Below, one piece after another: positions 42,955 through 54,064 of a stretch of 64,000 bases of DNA (position 1 is the first letter of the stretch; the number at the start of each line of letters is the position of its first letter). A program made the translations under genes and the position numbers. Source of the stretch: Buchnera aphidicola (Melanaphis sacchari) (GTDB lineage: Bacteria; Pseudomonadota; Gammaproteobacteria; Enterobacterales; Enterobacteriaceae); assembly GCF_003096055.1 (NCBI RefSeq), contig NZ_CP029161.1, positions 558,001-622,000 of the forward strand. Direction: 5' to 3'. Under the pieces are notes generated by a model, which was not told where the DNA came from, made no database searches, and saw nothing but the letters and a program-made list of their open reading frames with translations.

Positions 42955-44013
42955 TTATTTTTGACTACAAAAAATTGATTGAATAAAACTATTGCTATCA
43001 AATACGATTAAATCATCTGCTTTTTCGCCAATACCAATATAACGAATAGGAATTAAGAATTGATCAGCCAACGTAAAAATAACGCCACCTTTTGCTGTAC
43101 CATCAAGCTTAGTTATAATGAGACCAGTTAAATTTAATGCTTCATGAAATTTTTCTGTTTGTTTAATTGTATTTTGACCATTACATGCATCAATAGTTAA
43201 TATCTTTTCATGTGGTGCACAGGGATTTAATTTCTTAATGACACGAACAATTTTTTTTAACTCTTCAACCAAATACAACTTATTGTGTAATCTTCCAGCT
43301 GTATCAATGATTAAAATATCTATTTTTTTTGACATTGCTGATTTTAATGCGTCAAAAGCTACTGCTGCAGGATCAGATCCTAAAGTTTGAGCTATTACTG
43401 GAATATTATTCATTGCGCCTAATGTTTGCAATTGTTCTATTCCAGCGGCTCTAAACGTATCTGATGCAGCAAGCATTACAGATTTTCCTTGTAATTTATA
43501 CCTTTTAGCTAACTTAGAAATTGTAGTGGTTTTTCCTGTTCCATTTACTCCTACCACAAGTATAACAAAAGGAAATTCATTTATAACATTTAAAGGAACT
43601 TCTACTTTTTTTAAAATAGAGTACATTTTTTGTTTTAAAAGAAAATATACTTTTTTAGAATCTTTTAATTCCTTGCGATGAGCATCATTAATTAAATCTT
43701 TAATAATTTTATCTGTAGTGCTTATACTGATATCAGAAAGAATCATAGTCTCTTCTAACTCTTCGAAGAGAGCATCATCTATTTTCTTTGATAAAAAAAT
43801 ACGATCTATGCTATTTCCAAAAAATTTTTTAGTTTTTATCAAACCTTCTTTTAATTTTAAAAAAAATTTTTTTTTTGTAGTAATATTATCTTTTTTAGTA
43901 GAAACTATTTGACGATTTTCTTGAAAAATTTTATCTCCATCTAGATTTTTTTTTTGATTTTCTTTATTTTTACCGAAATTTATCCAAGAAAAAAAGCTTT
44001 TTTTATTACTCAT
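42955..44013 (-). CDS. ftsY: Signal recognition particle receptor FtsY (A domain shortened)
   Basis: SRP receptor GTPase that docks ribosome-nascent chains at SecYEG. The start is the ATG at 44013 (M-S-N-K-K-S); a TTG eight codons earlier (44037) is rejected. The 352 residues compare with 497 in E. coli. The difference is the N-terminal acidic A domain, reduced here to ~50 mostly basic residues, while the N and G domains are complete: G-V-N-G-T-G-K-T-T at 155-163, D-T-A-G-R, and T-K-L-D-G-T-A-K-G-G. Membrane attachment probably depends on the amphipathic helix before the N domain. Confidence 0.95.
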   Translation of the reverse strand: MSNKKSFFSWINFGKNKENQKKNLDGDKIFQENRQIVSTKKDNITTKKKFFLKLKEGLIKTKKFFGNSIDRIFLSKKIDDALFEELEETMILSDISISTTDKIIKDLINDAHRKELKDSKKVYFLLKQKMYSILKKVEVPLNVINEFPFVILVVGVNGTGKTTTISKLAKRYKLQGKSVMLAASDTFRAAGIEQLQTLGAMNNIPVIAQTLGSDPAAVAFDALKSAMSKKIDILIIDTAGRLHNKLYLVEELKKIVRVIKKLNPCAPHEKILTIDACNGQNTIKQTEKFHEALNLTGLIITKLDGTAKGGVIFTLADQFLIPIRYIGIGEKADDLIVFDSNSFIQSIFCSQK

Positions 44014-44137
44014 TTTATAAATTCCATAAAAAAACAATTAATTGTTAAAATTCTCTTTAAAATTATAAATTAAATATTTATTTAAATATTATTTAATAAT
44101 AAAATCAATTATATTACTAATATAAAAAATTAATAAA

Positions 44138-44706
44138 ATGCACAATTCTTTTTTTAAAAAAAACGGAAAAATTTATATTATTTCTGGAAAATTAAAAGGG
44201 CAAAAATTATCTTTTAAAAATAATTTAAAAATACGCCCAACGACTAATCGAATACGCGAAACTCTTTTTAGTTGGTTATCTCAAAAAATTAAAAATGCCC
44301 GCTGTCTTGATTGTTTTTCGGGAAGCGGCGCATTAGGAATAGAGGCTATATCTCGATACGCTTCCTTTGTAACATTTCTAGAAATAAAAAAAAAACAATA
44401 ATTACATTAAAAAAAAACATAAAAAAATTAAATATATCTAATTTAGAAATTATACATACAAATACTTTATATTGGCTGAAAAAAAATGGAACTCCATATG
44501 ATATAATCTTTATAGATCCACCATATTATCAAGATTTAACAAATAAAACTATTTTGTTATTAAAAAATAAATGGATCAAAAAAAATTCGTTTATTTATAT
44601 CGAAAAAGAGAAAAAAAAATCATTAAATATACCATATAACTGGATTTTATATAAAAAAAAAATTACTAATCAATTAGAATGTTACCTATATATTTTTAAT
44701 GAATAA
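44138..44706 (+). pseudogene. rsmD: rsmD with a one-base poly(A) frameshift; otherwise full-length
   Basis: 16S rRNA m2G966 methyltransferase. The frame from the ATG 44138 runs through R-P-T-T-N-R-I-R-E-T-L-F and the SAM site C-F-S-G-S-G-A-L-G-I-E-A, then stops at 44401 just after a run of ten A's (44386-44395). With eleven A's it would continue into the second frame, which carries L-K-K-N-I-K-K-L-N, K-N-G-T-P-Y-D-I-I-F-I-D-P-P-Y (catalytic D-P-P-Y) and ends at 44706. The total of about 189 residues matches E. coli (198). Both halves are conserved, so this looks like a single indel in a homopolymer: slippage-rescued, very recent, or a sequencing error. Confidence 0.9.
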
Positions 44707-44750
44707 AAAATATTAATTTAAAATTATTTAAAAAATGAGATCAAATATTA

Positions 44751-45224
44751 ATGAAAATTTTAGTTTCAGTAAATACAACACTAGAACTATTTTGTAAAAA
44801 ACCAATAAATTTTATAAAATCATCAAATAATGGTATTATTTCTGTATCAAAAAATAAAAAAACATTATTTTATGCAATGACTCCAGAATTTTTAAAAAAT
44901 TTATTTGATCTAGAATATAATCAAAAAAATAAAATAGAACAAAAATTCAAAATGCATACTCATTGGTACCCTGATAAAGACTTTATTCAAAAATCAGCAC
45001 TATGGGGTATAATATTAGATAAAAAACCTACAAAATATGAATTAAATGCTTTTATTGCATATTGGAAAGCAGAAGGATGTTTCTTTCATCATATCCAGTG
45101 GCAACAGAAATTAGCTAGAAGTTTACAAAAAAGTCGATTTATTAAAGTAGAAAAACAAAAAAGGGATATTACTTATATACCGATACCAGATAAAAAAATA
45201 CCTGATGGTTTTAGAGGTAAATAA
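44751..45224 (+). CDS. dnaT: Primosomal protein DnaT
   Basis: Helps load DnaB during replication restart with PriA/PriB/DnaC. The 157 residues compare with 179 in E. coli. The N-terminal half is diverged; the C-terminal half is clearly DnaT: H-W-Y-P-D-K-D-F-I, S-A-L-W-G, F-I-A-Y-W-K-A-E-G, F-H-H-I-Q-W-Q-Q-K-L-A-R-S-L, and the end I-P-D-G-F-R-G. The stop TAA overlaps the dnaC ATG by one base (TAATG), indicating translational coupling as in the E. coli dnaTC operon. Confidence 0.93.
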   Translation: MKILVSVNTTLELFCKKPINFIKSSNNGIISVSKNKKTLFYAMTPEFLKNLFDLEYNQKNKIEQKFKMHTHWYPDKDFIQKSALWGIILDKKPTKYELNAFIAYWKAEGCFFHHIQWQQKLARSLQKSRFIKVEKQKRDITYIPIPDKKIPDGFRGK

Positions 45225-45964
45225 TGACATTTTATAATGAATTTTTTAAAAAACTTCAACGCATTATGCCTAATCATATCAAACCTAAATTTCAGAATGA
45301 TCAAGATTTATTAGCCTGGAATCAAGAACAGGGAAGATTATCTTCTGAATCGATATTACGCGAAAATAAAGCTATGAAAATGCAACGTGTTTTAGGTCGA
45401 TCAGGAATTCGCGAATTATATATGAATTGTTCATTTGAAAATTATAAAATTGAACATGATGGACAAAAAAGGGTTTTAAAAGCAGCTAAAAGATACGCTG
45501 AAACATTTCATGAAAATATTGCAAGTTTTATTTTTTCCGGAAGACCCGGAACTGGAAAAAATCATTTAGCATCAGCTATAGGAAATTATTTGATTCTTCA
45601 CGGAAAAAGTATTTTAATCGTTACAGTAGCGGATTTAATGTCAAATATGAAAGGTACATTTAGCGGAACTAGTAACATTACTGAAGAAAATTTACTACAT
45701 AATCTTAGCAGTGTTGATTTGCTTATGATTGATGAAATTGGCATGCAGACCGAATCAAGGTACGAAAAAGTTATTATTAATCAAATAGTAGACAGAAGAT
45801 CATCTTCTAAAAGATCTACTGGAATGTTATCTAATCTGGATCACAAAGGAATGAAAAATTTATTGGGAGAACGAGTTATTGATAGAATGCGCCTAGGAAA
45901 TAGTTTATGGCTAACTTTTGAATGGGATAGTTATAGACAGCATATCAAAGGAAACGAATATTAA
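45224..45964 (+). CDS. dnaC: DNA replication protein DnaC (helicase loader)
   Basis: AAA+ ATPase that loads DnaB helicase onto DNA. The 246 residues match E. coli (245). The N-terminal DnaB-binding region is present, Walker A G-R-P-G-T-G-K-N is at 106-113, Walker B L-L-M-I-D-E-I-G is near 166-173, and Q-I-V-D-R-R-S-S-S-K-R-S-T-G and D-R-M-R-L-G-N-S-L-W-L near the end include the arginine finger region. It converges on efp with 17 bases between. Confidence 0.96.
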   Translation: MTFYNEFFKKLQRIMPNHIKPKFQNDQDLLAWNQEQGRLSSESILRENKAMKMQRVLGRSGIRELYMNCSFENYKIEHDGQKRVLKAAKRYAETFHENIASFIFSGRPGTGKNHLASAIGNYLILHGKSILIVTVADLMSNMKGTFSGTSNITEENLLHNLSSVDLLMIDEIGMQTESRYEKVIINQIVDRRSSSKRSTGMLSNLDHKGMKNLLGERVIDRMRLGNSLWLTFEWDSYRQHIKGNEY

Positions 45965-45981
45965 TTATAAAAGTAAAAATT

Positions 45982-46548
45982 TTATTTAATTCTAGATACA
46001 TAATCCCCAGATCGGGTGTCTACTCTAATAATCGATCCAATTTGTACAAACAATGGCACTTTAACTATTGCACCAGTACTCAATTTAGCTAATTTATTGG
46101 ATGCATTTGCTGTATCACTTTTAAAAACTACTTCAGTATCTATAACTTTAAGCTCTACAAAAATTTTTGGTGTGATAAAAATGGGAATGTTATTCCAAAA
46201 AGTAATAGAACATGTATCTTGCTCTAATAACCACTTTTTATTTACACCAATAACTTTCTTTTCTACTGATAATTCTTCAAAAGTTTTATTATTAATAAAA
46301 TACCAAAAATTCCCGTCATTATACAAGTAAGATAACGTATACTCTGATACGTCAGCTATTTCTAATGAGTCTGTAGATTTAAATGTTTTTTCTATTAACT
46401 GCCTTGTTAATAATTTTCTAATTTTAACACGAACAAAAGATTGTCCTTTTCCGGGTTTGACAAATTCACTTGATTCTATTAAACAAGGTTCTTTTTCAAA
46501 AATAATTTTACGTCCTGATCTAAAATTATTACTATGATATACTTTCAT
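45982..46548 (-). CDS. efp: Elongation factor P
   Basis: Relieves ribosome stalling at polyproline stretches. The 188 residues equal E. coli EF-P. The lysine that is β-lysylated in E. coli (K34) is conserved in F-V-K-P-G-K-G-Q at 29-36. All three β-barrel domains are present, ending in [12 protein letters not shown]. It is divergent from epmB, whose product supplies the β-lysine. Confidence 0.97.
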   Translation of the reverse strand: MKVYHSNNFRSGRKIIFEKEPCLIESSEFVKPGKGQSFVRVKIRKLLTRQLIEKTFKSTDSLEIADVSEYTLSYLYNDGNFWYFINNKTFEELSVEKKVIGVNKKWLLEQDTCSITFWNNIPIFITPKIFVELKVIDTEVVFKSDTANASNKLAKLSTGAIVKVPLFVQIGSIIRVDTRSGDYVSRIK

Positions 46549-46587
46549 GAATACCTCAAATTAATAAATATATATTTTAATAAACGT

Positions 46588-47604
46588 ATGAAACATCAAG
46601 AGATAAAAGAGTTAATTAAAAAAAAAGAAAATTGGTTGTACGAAATGTCTAACGCTATTACTGATCCTAAAAAACTATTAGAATACCTAAATTTAAAAAA
46701 ATACCCAAAAAATTTTAGCACCGTTAAATCTAAAAAATTTTTTCTATTTCGAGTACCTTATTCTTTTGCCAAAAGAATGAAAAAAAATGATCCTAAAGAT
46801 CCATTACTATTACAAGTTATTATAAGAAACCAAGAATTATTAAATAATTTAAAATTTAATGAGGATCCAGTTCAAGATAAAAATAATATTGTATTACCTG
46901 GATTAATACATAAATACAATGATCGAGTATTATGGATTTTAAAAACAAGTTGTGCTGTTCATTGCAGATACTGCTTTAGAAAAAATTTTCCATACGCACA
47001 AAATCAAGGAAATAAAAAAAATTGGATTCAAATTATTAATTATATACATGATAATAAAAATTTAAATGAAGTAATTTTTTCCGGTGGAGATCCATTAATG
47101 GCTCAAGATCATGAATTATTATGGATTATTACTTTGTTATCAAAAATTAAACATATAAAAAGATTGAGAATACATACTAGATTACCTGTTGTTATACCTA
47201 ACCGAATTACTTCAACTCTTTGTAAAATTTTTAAAGATAGTATCTTAAAAATTATTTTAGTTACTCATATTAATCATCCTCAAGAAATAAATGAAGATTT
47301 AAAAAAAAATTTGTTAAAACTTAAACAATCAAATGTAATTTTATTTAATCAAAGCGTTTTATTAAAAAATATTAATGATAGCGCAAATGTTTTAGCAAAT
47401 CTCAGCGAAAAATTATTTAAAAATAATATTATTCCATATTACTTGCATACTTTAGATAAAGTTATAGGAACGTCACATTTTTTTGTATCCAATAAAAAAG
47501 CAAAAAATATTATGTTAAATTTGAAAAAAATGATGTCTGGATTTTTAGTTCCAAGACTAGCTTTTGATAATGGATCTAAAAAAAGTAAAATTATTATAAG
47601 TTAA
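46588..47604 (+). CDS. epmB: EF-P-(R)-beta-lysine lysine 2,3-aminomutase EpmB (YjeK)
   Basis: Radical-SAM enzyme that converts α-lysine to (R)-β-lysine for EF-P modification. I place the start at the ATG 46588 (M-K-H-Q-E-I), giving 338 residues (E. coli 342). An upstream ATG at 46534 is open but would overlap the divergent efp coding start and add 18 residues with no E. coli counterpart. The cluster motif C-A-V-H-C-R-Y-C (CX3CX2C) is near 117-124, followed by F-S-G-G-D-P-L-M and a PLP-binding lysine region, L-H-T-L-D-K-V-I-G, near 290. Confidence 0.93.
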   Translation: MKHQEIKELIKKKENWLYEMSNAITDPKKLLEYLNLKKYPKNFSTVKSKKFFLFRVPYSFAKRMKKNDPKDPLLLQVIIRNQELLNNLKFNEDPVQDKNNIVLPGLIHKYNDRVLWILKTSCAVHCRYCFRKNFPYAQNQGNKKNWIQIINYIHDNKNLNEVIFSGGDPLMAQDHELLWIITLLSKIKHIKRLRIHTRLPVVIPNRITSTLCKIFKDSILKIILVTHINHPQEINEDLKKNLLKLKQSNVILFNQSVLLKNINDSANVLANLSEKLFKNNIIPYYLHTLDKVIGTSHFFVSNKKAKNIMLNLKKMMSGFLVPRLAFDNGSKKSKIIIS

Positions 47605-47612
47605 TATTAAAA

Positions 47613-47643
47613 ATCTTTCCTCATAAAAAATCTGAGGAAAGAT
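47613..47643 (-). terminator. groESL operon terminator
   Basis: ATCTTTCCTCA (47613-47623) and TGAGGAAAGAT (47633-47643) form a perfect 11-bp stem with a 9-base loop. On the minus strand the stem is followed by a T-rich run, fitting termination of groEL. It also lies just after epmB, so it may serve both converging transcripts. Confidence 0.75.
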
Positions 47644-47686
47644 ATCTTTAAATTAATTTAAAAAAGGACTCGTTAACTAAAAAATC

Positions 47687-49345
<1,659 letters not shown>

Positions 49346-49385
49346 TCAAATATATTTGTTTTACGGATATATAGCATATAGTTCA

Positions 49386-49676
49386 TTATTCAACAATTGC
49401 TAAAATGTCACTTTCAGTTAAAATTAATAATTCTTCATTATCAATTTTTTCTGTTTTTGCACCATAACCTTCATTAAAGATAACTAAATCACCTACTTTA
49501 ACGTCCAATTTTTTTACTTGACCATTATCTAAAATACGACCATTACCTACTGCTACAACTGTACCACGAGTCGACTTCGCCGCAGCGGAACCGGTAAGAA
49601 CAATACCGCCTGCAGATTTTGATTCTGCTTCTTGACGTTTTACAAGAACACGATCATGCAATGGACGAATTTTCAT
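49386..49676 (-). CDS. groES: Co-chaperonin GroES
   Basis: Seven-membered lid for GroEL. The 96 residues compare with 97 in E. coli. It starts [14 protein letters not shown]; the mobile loop [11 protein letters not shown] is at 19-29, and the C-terminus is intact. A strong AGGAG lies upstream. It is first in the groES-groEL operon, behind a sigma-32-like promoter. Confidence 0.98.
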   Translation of the reverse strand: MKIRPLHDRVLVKRQEAESKSAGGIVLTGSAAAKSTRGTVVAVGNGRILDNGQVKKLDVKVGDLVIFNEGYGAKTEKIDNEELLILTESDILAIVE

Positions 49677-49752
49677 ATTGGAATGCTCCTATAAAATAAT
49701 TTAAACTATTCAAAAAAAATATTTTATTATTTAATTTTTGATCATGTACTAA

Positions 49753-49781
49753 ATATAGGGATTCTTATTAAAAGTTTCAAG
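49753..49781 (-). promoter_or_regulatory. Sigma-32 (heat-shock) promoter of groESL
   Basis: Read on the minus strand: CTTGAA (49781-49776), a 15-base spacer, then CCCTATAT (49760-49753). The E. coli sigma-32 consensus is CTTGAA, 13-15 bases, CCCCATNT, so only one specified base differs. It lies 76 bases upstream of the groES start. A CCC run in this AT-rich gap is unlikely by chance, and rpoH is present in the same window. Confidence 0.82.
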
Positions 49782-49884
49782 TGTAAAAAATATTTTTTTC
49801 TTTTTGAATGTCAATTAAAAAATTTTTATTAACAATAATTTTTATAAAGATTATTTATATTTTGAAGAGTTCTCATAAAAAAGA

Positions 49885-49914
49885 TTGACAAACTTTTATA
49901 TTTGATGATTTAAT
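49885..49914 (+). promoter_or_regulatory. Promoter of tRNA-Phe
   Basis: A perfect TTGACA (49885-49890) is followed after 18 bases by TTTAAT (49909-49914), ten bases before the tRNA-Phe gene. This is one of the best sigma-70 matches in the window and is well placed. Confidence 0.65.
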
Positions 49915-49924
49915 GTAAAAAATT

Positions 49925-49997
49925 GCCCGGATAGCTCAGTCGGTAGAGCAGGGGACTGAAAATCCCCGTGTCGGTGGTTCAATTCCGCCTCCGGGCA
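49925..49997 (+). tRNA. tRNA-Phe (anticodon GAA)
   Basis: A 73-base cloverleaf with acceptor stem GCCCGGA/TCCGGGC, D-arm G-C-T-C-A-G, anticodon GAA at 49968-49970 and T-arm GGTGG…CCGCC. It closely resembles E. coli pheU. The discriminator A is followed by TAA, so CCA is not encoded. It stands alone between divergent groES and convergent mnmE. Confidence 0.98.
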
Positions 49998-50003
49998 TAA
50001 AAT

Positions 50004-51362
50004 TTATTTCCCTATGCAAAAAGTAGAAAAAATACTATTTAACAAATCATTTGAAGTAAATTCTCCTGTTATCTCTCCTAATAATTTATTTATAAAGCTT
50101 AAAGAATCAGCCAAAAATTCAATATTTTTAAGCTCTGACCATTTTTTATAAGATTTTAAGAATTCACGAAAAGATAAATCAATTTGATAAAGATGACGTC
50201 TTCTTGCAACAAAAACGCTTTCCTGATTTTTGTTTGTTTCTTTTTTCGTAAGATGTTTTTTTAAAACATCAATACCCTCTCCTGTAAGAGTAGAGATATT
50301 AATAAATACTAGATTTCCATTTTTTTTTATTCTGCTATTCTCTTTAACTAAATCGTTTTTATTTAAAACAAAGGTAACTTCTATATTAGAAGGTATGCTT
50401 TTTTGAAAATTTGTAGCCATTCTCTTTTGATCTAATACACTTGTTGTTTTATCAATAATAAAAAGAACATGATCTACACTCTTAATAGCATTCCAAGTTT
50501 TTTGAATCCCAATTTTTTCAATTTCATCATCTGTATCACGCAAACCTGCAGTATCAATAATTTGATATAAAACACCATTAAGATAAATATCTTCATGAAT
50601 AATATCACGTGTAGTTCCCGGGATATTAGTCACTATAGCTCTATTGTGACATGATAAAACATTTAATAAACTAGATTTTCCAGCGTTAGGAGGACCTACA
50701 ATGACTACTTTTTTTCTTTCACGTATTACACTGCCTTCTACTATTGAATTTCTTATTTTTAAAAATTGATTATATATCTTATCTAATTTTATAGAAATTG
50801 TATCATTGATTCCAAAGTTAATATTTTCTTCTGGAAAATCTATTCTTGATTCTATATCAATACGTAATTTAATAATTTTATCGATTAATTCTTTAATATA
50901 AGATGAAAAATTACCTTGTAAAGTATTTAATGCGCCTCGACTAATTAATTCTGTTTCCGAATTAATTAAATCATCAATGGCTTCAGCTTGAATTAAATCA
51001 ATTTTATCATTCAAAAAAGCGCGTTGACAAAATTCACCTGGTCTCGCTATTCTGACGTTTTTAATAGATAAAATACTTTTAATTAATAAATCCATAACTA
51101 AAGGACTACCATGACCTTGTAATTCTAATACATCTTCACCGGTAAATGAATGAGGTGCTGGAAACCATAATGATATCCCTTGATCTAATAATTTCCTATT
51201 TATATCTAAAAACTTTGAATAAGTAGCATATCTGGATCGAGGTATCTTTCCTAAAATTTTTATAGCTACTTGATTAGCTTCTGTACCAGAAACTCTTATT
51301 ATTCCAACAGCGCTTTTTCCGGGACAAGTTACTTGAGCAACAATAGTATCTTCTTGAATCAT
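50004..51362 (-). CDS. mnmE: tRNA modification GTPase MnmE (TrmE)
   Basis: With MnmG it forms the 5-carboxymethylaminomethyl group on U34 of several tRNAs. The 452 residues match E. coli (454). The N-terminal folate-binding domain begins D-T-I-V-A-Q-V-T; the inserted Ras-like G domain has G-P-P-N-A-G-K-S-S near 222-230 and D-T-A-G-L-R-D near 269-275. The C-terminal helical domain ends with the conserved C-I-G-K box. It follows yidC, as in E. coli. Confidence 0.97.
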   Translation of the reverse strand: MIQEDTIVAQVTCPGKSAVGIIRVSGTEANQVAIKILGKIPRSRYATYSKFLDINRKLLDQGISLWFPAPHSFTGEDVLELQGHGSPLVMDLLIKSILSIKNVRIARPGEFCQRAFLNDKIDLIQAEAIDDLINSETELISRGALNTLQGNFSSYIKELIDKIIKLRIDIESRIDFPEENINFGINDTISIKLDKIYNQFLKIRNSIVEGSVIRERKKVVIVGPPNAGKSSLLNVLSCHNRAIVTNIPGTTRDIIHEDIYLNGVLYQIIDTAGLRDTDDEIEKIGIQKTWNAIKSVDHVLFIIDKTTSVLDQKRMATNFQKSIPSNIEVTFVLNKNDLVKENSRIKKNGNLVFINISTLTGEGIDVLKKHLTKKETNKNQESVFVARRRHLYQIDLSFREFLKSYKKWSELKNIEFLADSLSFINKLLGEITGEFTSNDLLNSIFSTFCIGK

Positions 51363-51411
51363 AAAATTCTTCTTTCTTTTAAGTCACAAAATTTTTTACT
51401 GATAAATATTA

Positions 51412-53019
51412 TTATTTTTTACTCTGTTTTTTAAATTTAGATAAAATAATTTTTTGTTGTATAATAGTCACTAAATTACTTACAATATAATACAAAACTA
51501 ATCCAGACGGAAACCATAAAAAAAATGCAGTAAAAAGAATTGGCATAAAATTCATTATTTTTTGCTGTAGAGGATCTGCGACATTATTAGAAGATGTTTT
51601 TTGAATAAAAAACATAGTTAATCCCATAATGACAGGTAAAACATAATATGGATCTTGACCTGATAAATCTTTAATCCAAAACATAAAAGGAGCATGCCTT
51701 AATTCGACAGAACTAATCAACATGTAATAAAGGGATAAAAAAATAGGCATCTGAATAAAAATAGGTAAGCAACCTCCTAATGGATTAATTCTTTCTTTTT
51801 TATACAACAACATCATTTCTTGACTCATTCTCTGTTTGTCATTTTTAAACATTTCTTTTAATTCATTAATTTTAGGTTGTAAATCTCTCATTTTTGCCAT
51901 AGAAGAATATTGCGCTTTTGTAAGGGGATAAGTAATAGCGCGCATAATTAAAGTAATTGCAATAATAGAAAAACCCCAATTTCCTATAATGTTGTGTAAA
52001 ACACTCAATAACTTAAATAATGGCTGGGATAAAAACCAAAGATAACCGTAATCTACCGTTAAATCTAAATTAGGCGCAATTAAAGCCATTTCTTGTTGAA
52101 GTTCAGGTCCAATCCATATTTTTGATTTAATAATAGATTGAGAATTAGCTGGAATATTAATTGAAGAAGATTTATATCCAATAGTAGCAATACTATTATT
52201 AGTATAAGAAGTATAAATTATATTAGAATCGGTATTTACTTCAGGAATCCAAGCGACGGCAAAATACTGTTGTAACATAGCGATCCAACCATCTTTTGTT
52301 GTAATATATAAATTTTTATTACTTGAAATATCATCAAATGTATATTTTTCATATTTTTGATTACTACTAGAATAAGCAGCACCACGAAAAGTTTGAAGAG
52401 CAAAATTACTACTATAAATATCACGATTTTTAGGCAACTGAATTGTTTGTTTAAGTTGTCCAAACATTTTTACTTTTAATTCTTTATCAGTTGGATTATG
52501 AATTGTGTATTCTATTTCTAGAATATATTTATTCGGCTTAAGAATAAAAGTTTTTGTATAAATAACACCATTATCTTTATAAAAAAACATTGGAACACGT
52601 AATTCTTTTTTACTCTTATCTAATTTAAAAAAATTTTTTTTTGAAACATACAATGGTCTAGTATGATTATTAAAATTATCCAGACCATCTGGACCAATTA
52701 AACCACTTTGTACTTGGTAAGTAAAATCAGATGATGTTTCTAATAATTTTAAAATATTTGAAGAATTGAGCTTATCTTTATAATTAATTAAACTGGCTTC
52801 TTCTATATCACCTCCATTCATATTCACGACTAATCGAAGTACGTCGTTTTGAATAACGATTTTATTTGTATTATCTCGATCATGATTTTTTGAATTTAAT
52901 TCTCTATAAATCTTGCGCTCTATTTGATCACTTGGACTGGACTGAACATGCCAACTTTTCCAAATTAAAAAAGAAGCAAGTAAAAAAATAATAATAAAAA
53001 AATTACGCTGCACTTCCAT
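51412..53019 (-). CDS. yidC: Membrane protein insertase YidC
   Basis: Inserts and folds inner-membrane proteins with or without SecYEG. The 535 residues compare with 548 in E. coli. An N-terminal anchor (about 6-20) is followed by the periplasmic β-domain (about 55-330) and the five-helix insertase core. The core contains R-A-I-T-Y-P-L-T-K-A-Q-Y with the conserved arginine of the hydrophilic groove, and P-I-F-L-S-L-Y near 425. Retaining the large periplasmic domain is notable in a reduced genome. It starts 2 bases after yidD. Confidence 0.97.
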   Translation of the reverse strand: MEVQRNFFIIIFLLASFLIWKSWHVQSSPSDQIERKIYRELNSKNHDRDNTNKIVIQNDVLRLVVNMNGGDIEEASLINYKDKLNSSNILKLLETSSDFTYQVQSGLIGPDGLDNFNNHTRPLYVSKKNFFKLDKSKKELRVPMFFYKDNGVIYTKTFILKPNKYILEIEYTIHNPTDKELKVKMFGQLKQTIQLPKNRDIYSSNFALQTFRGAAYSSSNQKYEKYTFDDISSNKNLYITTKDGWIAMLQQYFAVAWIPEVNTDSNIIYTSYTNNSIATIGYKSSSINIPANSQSIIKSKIWIGPELQQEMALIAPNLDLTVDYGYLWFLSQPLFKLLSVLHNIIGNWGFSIIAITLIMRAITYPLTKAQYSSMAKMRDLQPKINELKEMFKNDKQRMSQEMMLLYKKERINPLGGCLPIFIQMPIFLSLYYMLISSVELRHAPFMFWIKDLSGQDPYYVLPVIMGLTMFFIQKTSSNNVADPLQQKIMNFMPILFTAFFLWFPSGLVLYYIVSNLVTIIQQKIILSKFKKQSKK

Positions 53020-53021
53020 AA

Positions 53022-53279
53022 TTAATATTCACTTTTATCTTTAATCTTTTGACACAATGAATCGTCTTTACTTAAGTAAAATGGATGACACTTACACAAA
53101 CGAAGAATTGTTAAAATTATACCTTTGATAAGACCAAAATTACGTAAAGATAATAGCATATATGTAGAACAAGTAGGATAAAAACGACAACGTGATTGCA
53201 TAAAATAACTGATGTAATTTTGATAAATTAAAATTAAAGAAGTTAGTAAAAAGATTATCCCTGATGATAATTTGACCAT
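53022..53279 (-). CDS. yidD: Membrane protein insertion efficiency factor YidD
   Basis: Small inner-membrane-associated protein that assists YidC-dependent insertion. The 85 residues equal E. coli YidD. The family motif with C-R-F-Y-P-T-C-S-T-Y near 31-40 and K-C-H-P-F near 63-67 is intact. The start lies inside the rnpA 3' end (25-base overlap), as is common in the rpmH-rnpA-yidD-yidC operon. Confidence 0.94.
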   Translation of the reverse strand: MVKLSSGIIFLLTSLILIYQNYISYFMQSRCRFYPTCSTYMLLSLRNFGLIKGIILTILRLCKCHPFYLSKDDSLCQKIKDKSEY

Positions 53280-53602
53280 ATATTCTCCAATACATTTATT
53301 ATTTTTTTATTTTTTAAATAAATGATATTTTTTTTAGCTATTACTACAAAATCCATTGAAATTAATTTATGCTGTGATAAACGAAAAGTTTCTCGAATTA
53401 ATCGTTTAATTGCATTACGTTTATACGCGTATTTAACATTTTTGCGAGGTATACTAAGACCTAATCGAGGATATTCTAATAAATTAGAACGAGCTAATAT
53501 AGATATTTCACATGCATCTTGGATGCAAGGATTATCAAAAACGTATTTAAAATTAATAGATTTTAGTAATCTAAGTTTTTTTTTAAAAAAAAATAGCACC
53601 AT
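53255..53602 (-). CDS. rnpA: Ribonuclease P protein component
   Basis: Protein subunit of RNase P, which matures tRNA 5' ends. The 115 residues compare with 119 in E. coli. The signature R-N-A-I-K-R-L-I-R-E-T-F-R (about 64-76) is the RNR motif that contacts RNA. The N-terminus is very lysine- and phenylalanine-rich. It is preceded by rpmH with 11 bases between and overlaps yidD by 25 bases. Confidence 0.96.
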   Translation of the reverse strand: MVLFFFKKKLRLLKSINFKYVFDNPCIQDACEISILARSNLLEYPRLGLSIPRKNVKYAYKRNAIKRLIRETFRLSQHKLISMDFVVIAKKNIIYLKNKKIINVLENIWSNYHQG

Positions 53603-53613
53603 TATTAACCTTA

Positions 53614-53757
53614 TTATTTACTAGAAATAGTTAAACGAGTTCTTAACTTAGCGCGTCTACGTGATAAAATATAACGACCATTTTTAGTAGCCATGCGGAT
53701 TCTAAAACCATGAGAACGATTACGCTTTAATACTGATGGTTGAAAAGTACGTTTCAT
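53614..53757 (-). CDS. rpmH: 50S ribosomal protein L34
   Basis: A 47-residue basic ribosomal protein (E. coli 46). It starts [19 protein letters not shown] and ends L-T-I-S-S-K. Internal arginine- and lysine-rich segments bind 23S rRNA. It heads the rpmH-rnpA-yidD-yidC-mnmE cluster, divergent from dnaA, the widely conserved arrangement. Confidence 0.97.
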   Translation of the reverse strand: MKRTFQPSVLKRNRSHGFRIRMATKNGRYILSRRRAKLRTRLTISSK

Positions 53758-54034
53758 TTTAATATTTACCTTTATTTAATTTACGTAATGTATAAACAAA
53801 ATTTTATAAAATAGAAAAATTAATAAAAATATATTTTATAAACTATTATCTCATTAATTTTTGTAATAAAAAATAATAAATTTACTTAAAAAAATAATGT
53901 TAATGTTTTTTTGATATGATAATTTTATTTATATTATTAAAAGATAACACACAAATTTTAAAATCACCTCTTTAGATAAAAAATATCTAATAAAATATTA
54001 TTATATCCTTTACGTTATACTCACCAATCTTAAA

Positions 54035-54064
54035 TTGTATAACTTTTAGTATAAAAAATATAAT
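54035..54064 (+). promoter_or_regulatory. Candidate dnaA promoter
   Basis: TTGTAT (54035-54040) and TATAAT (54059-54064) are 18 bases apart, about 87 bases before the dnaA start. The -10 lies inside the loop of an inverted repeat (54049-54072). Moderate support only. Confidence 0.42.
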
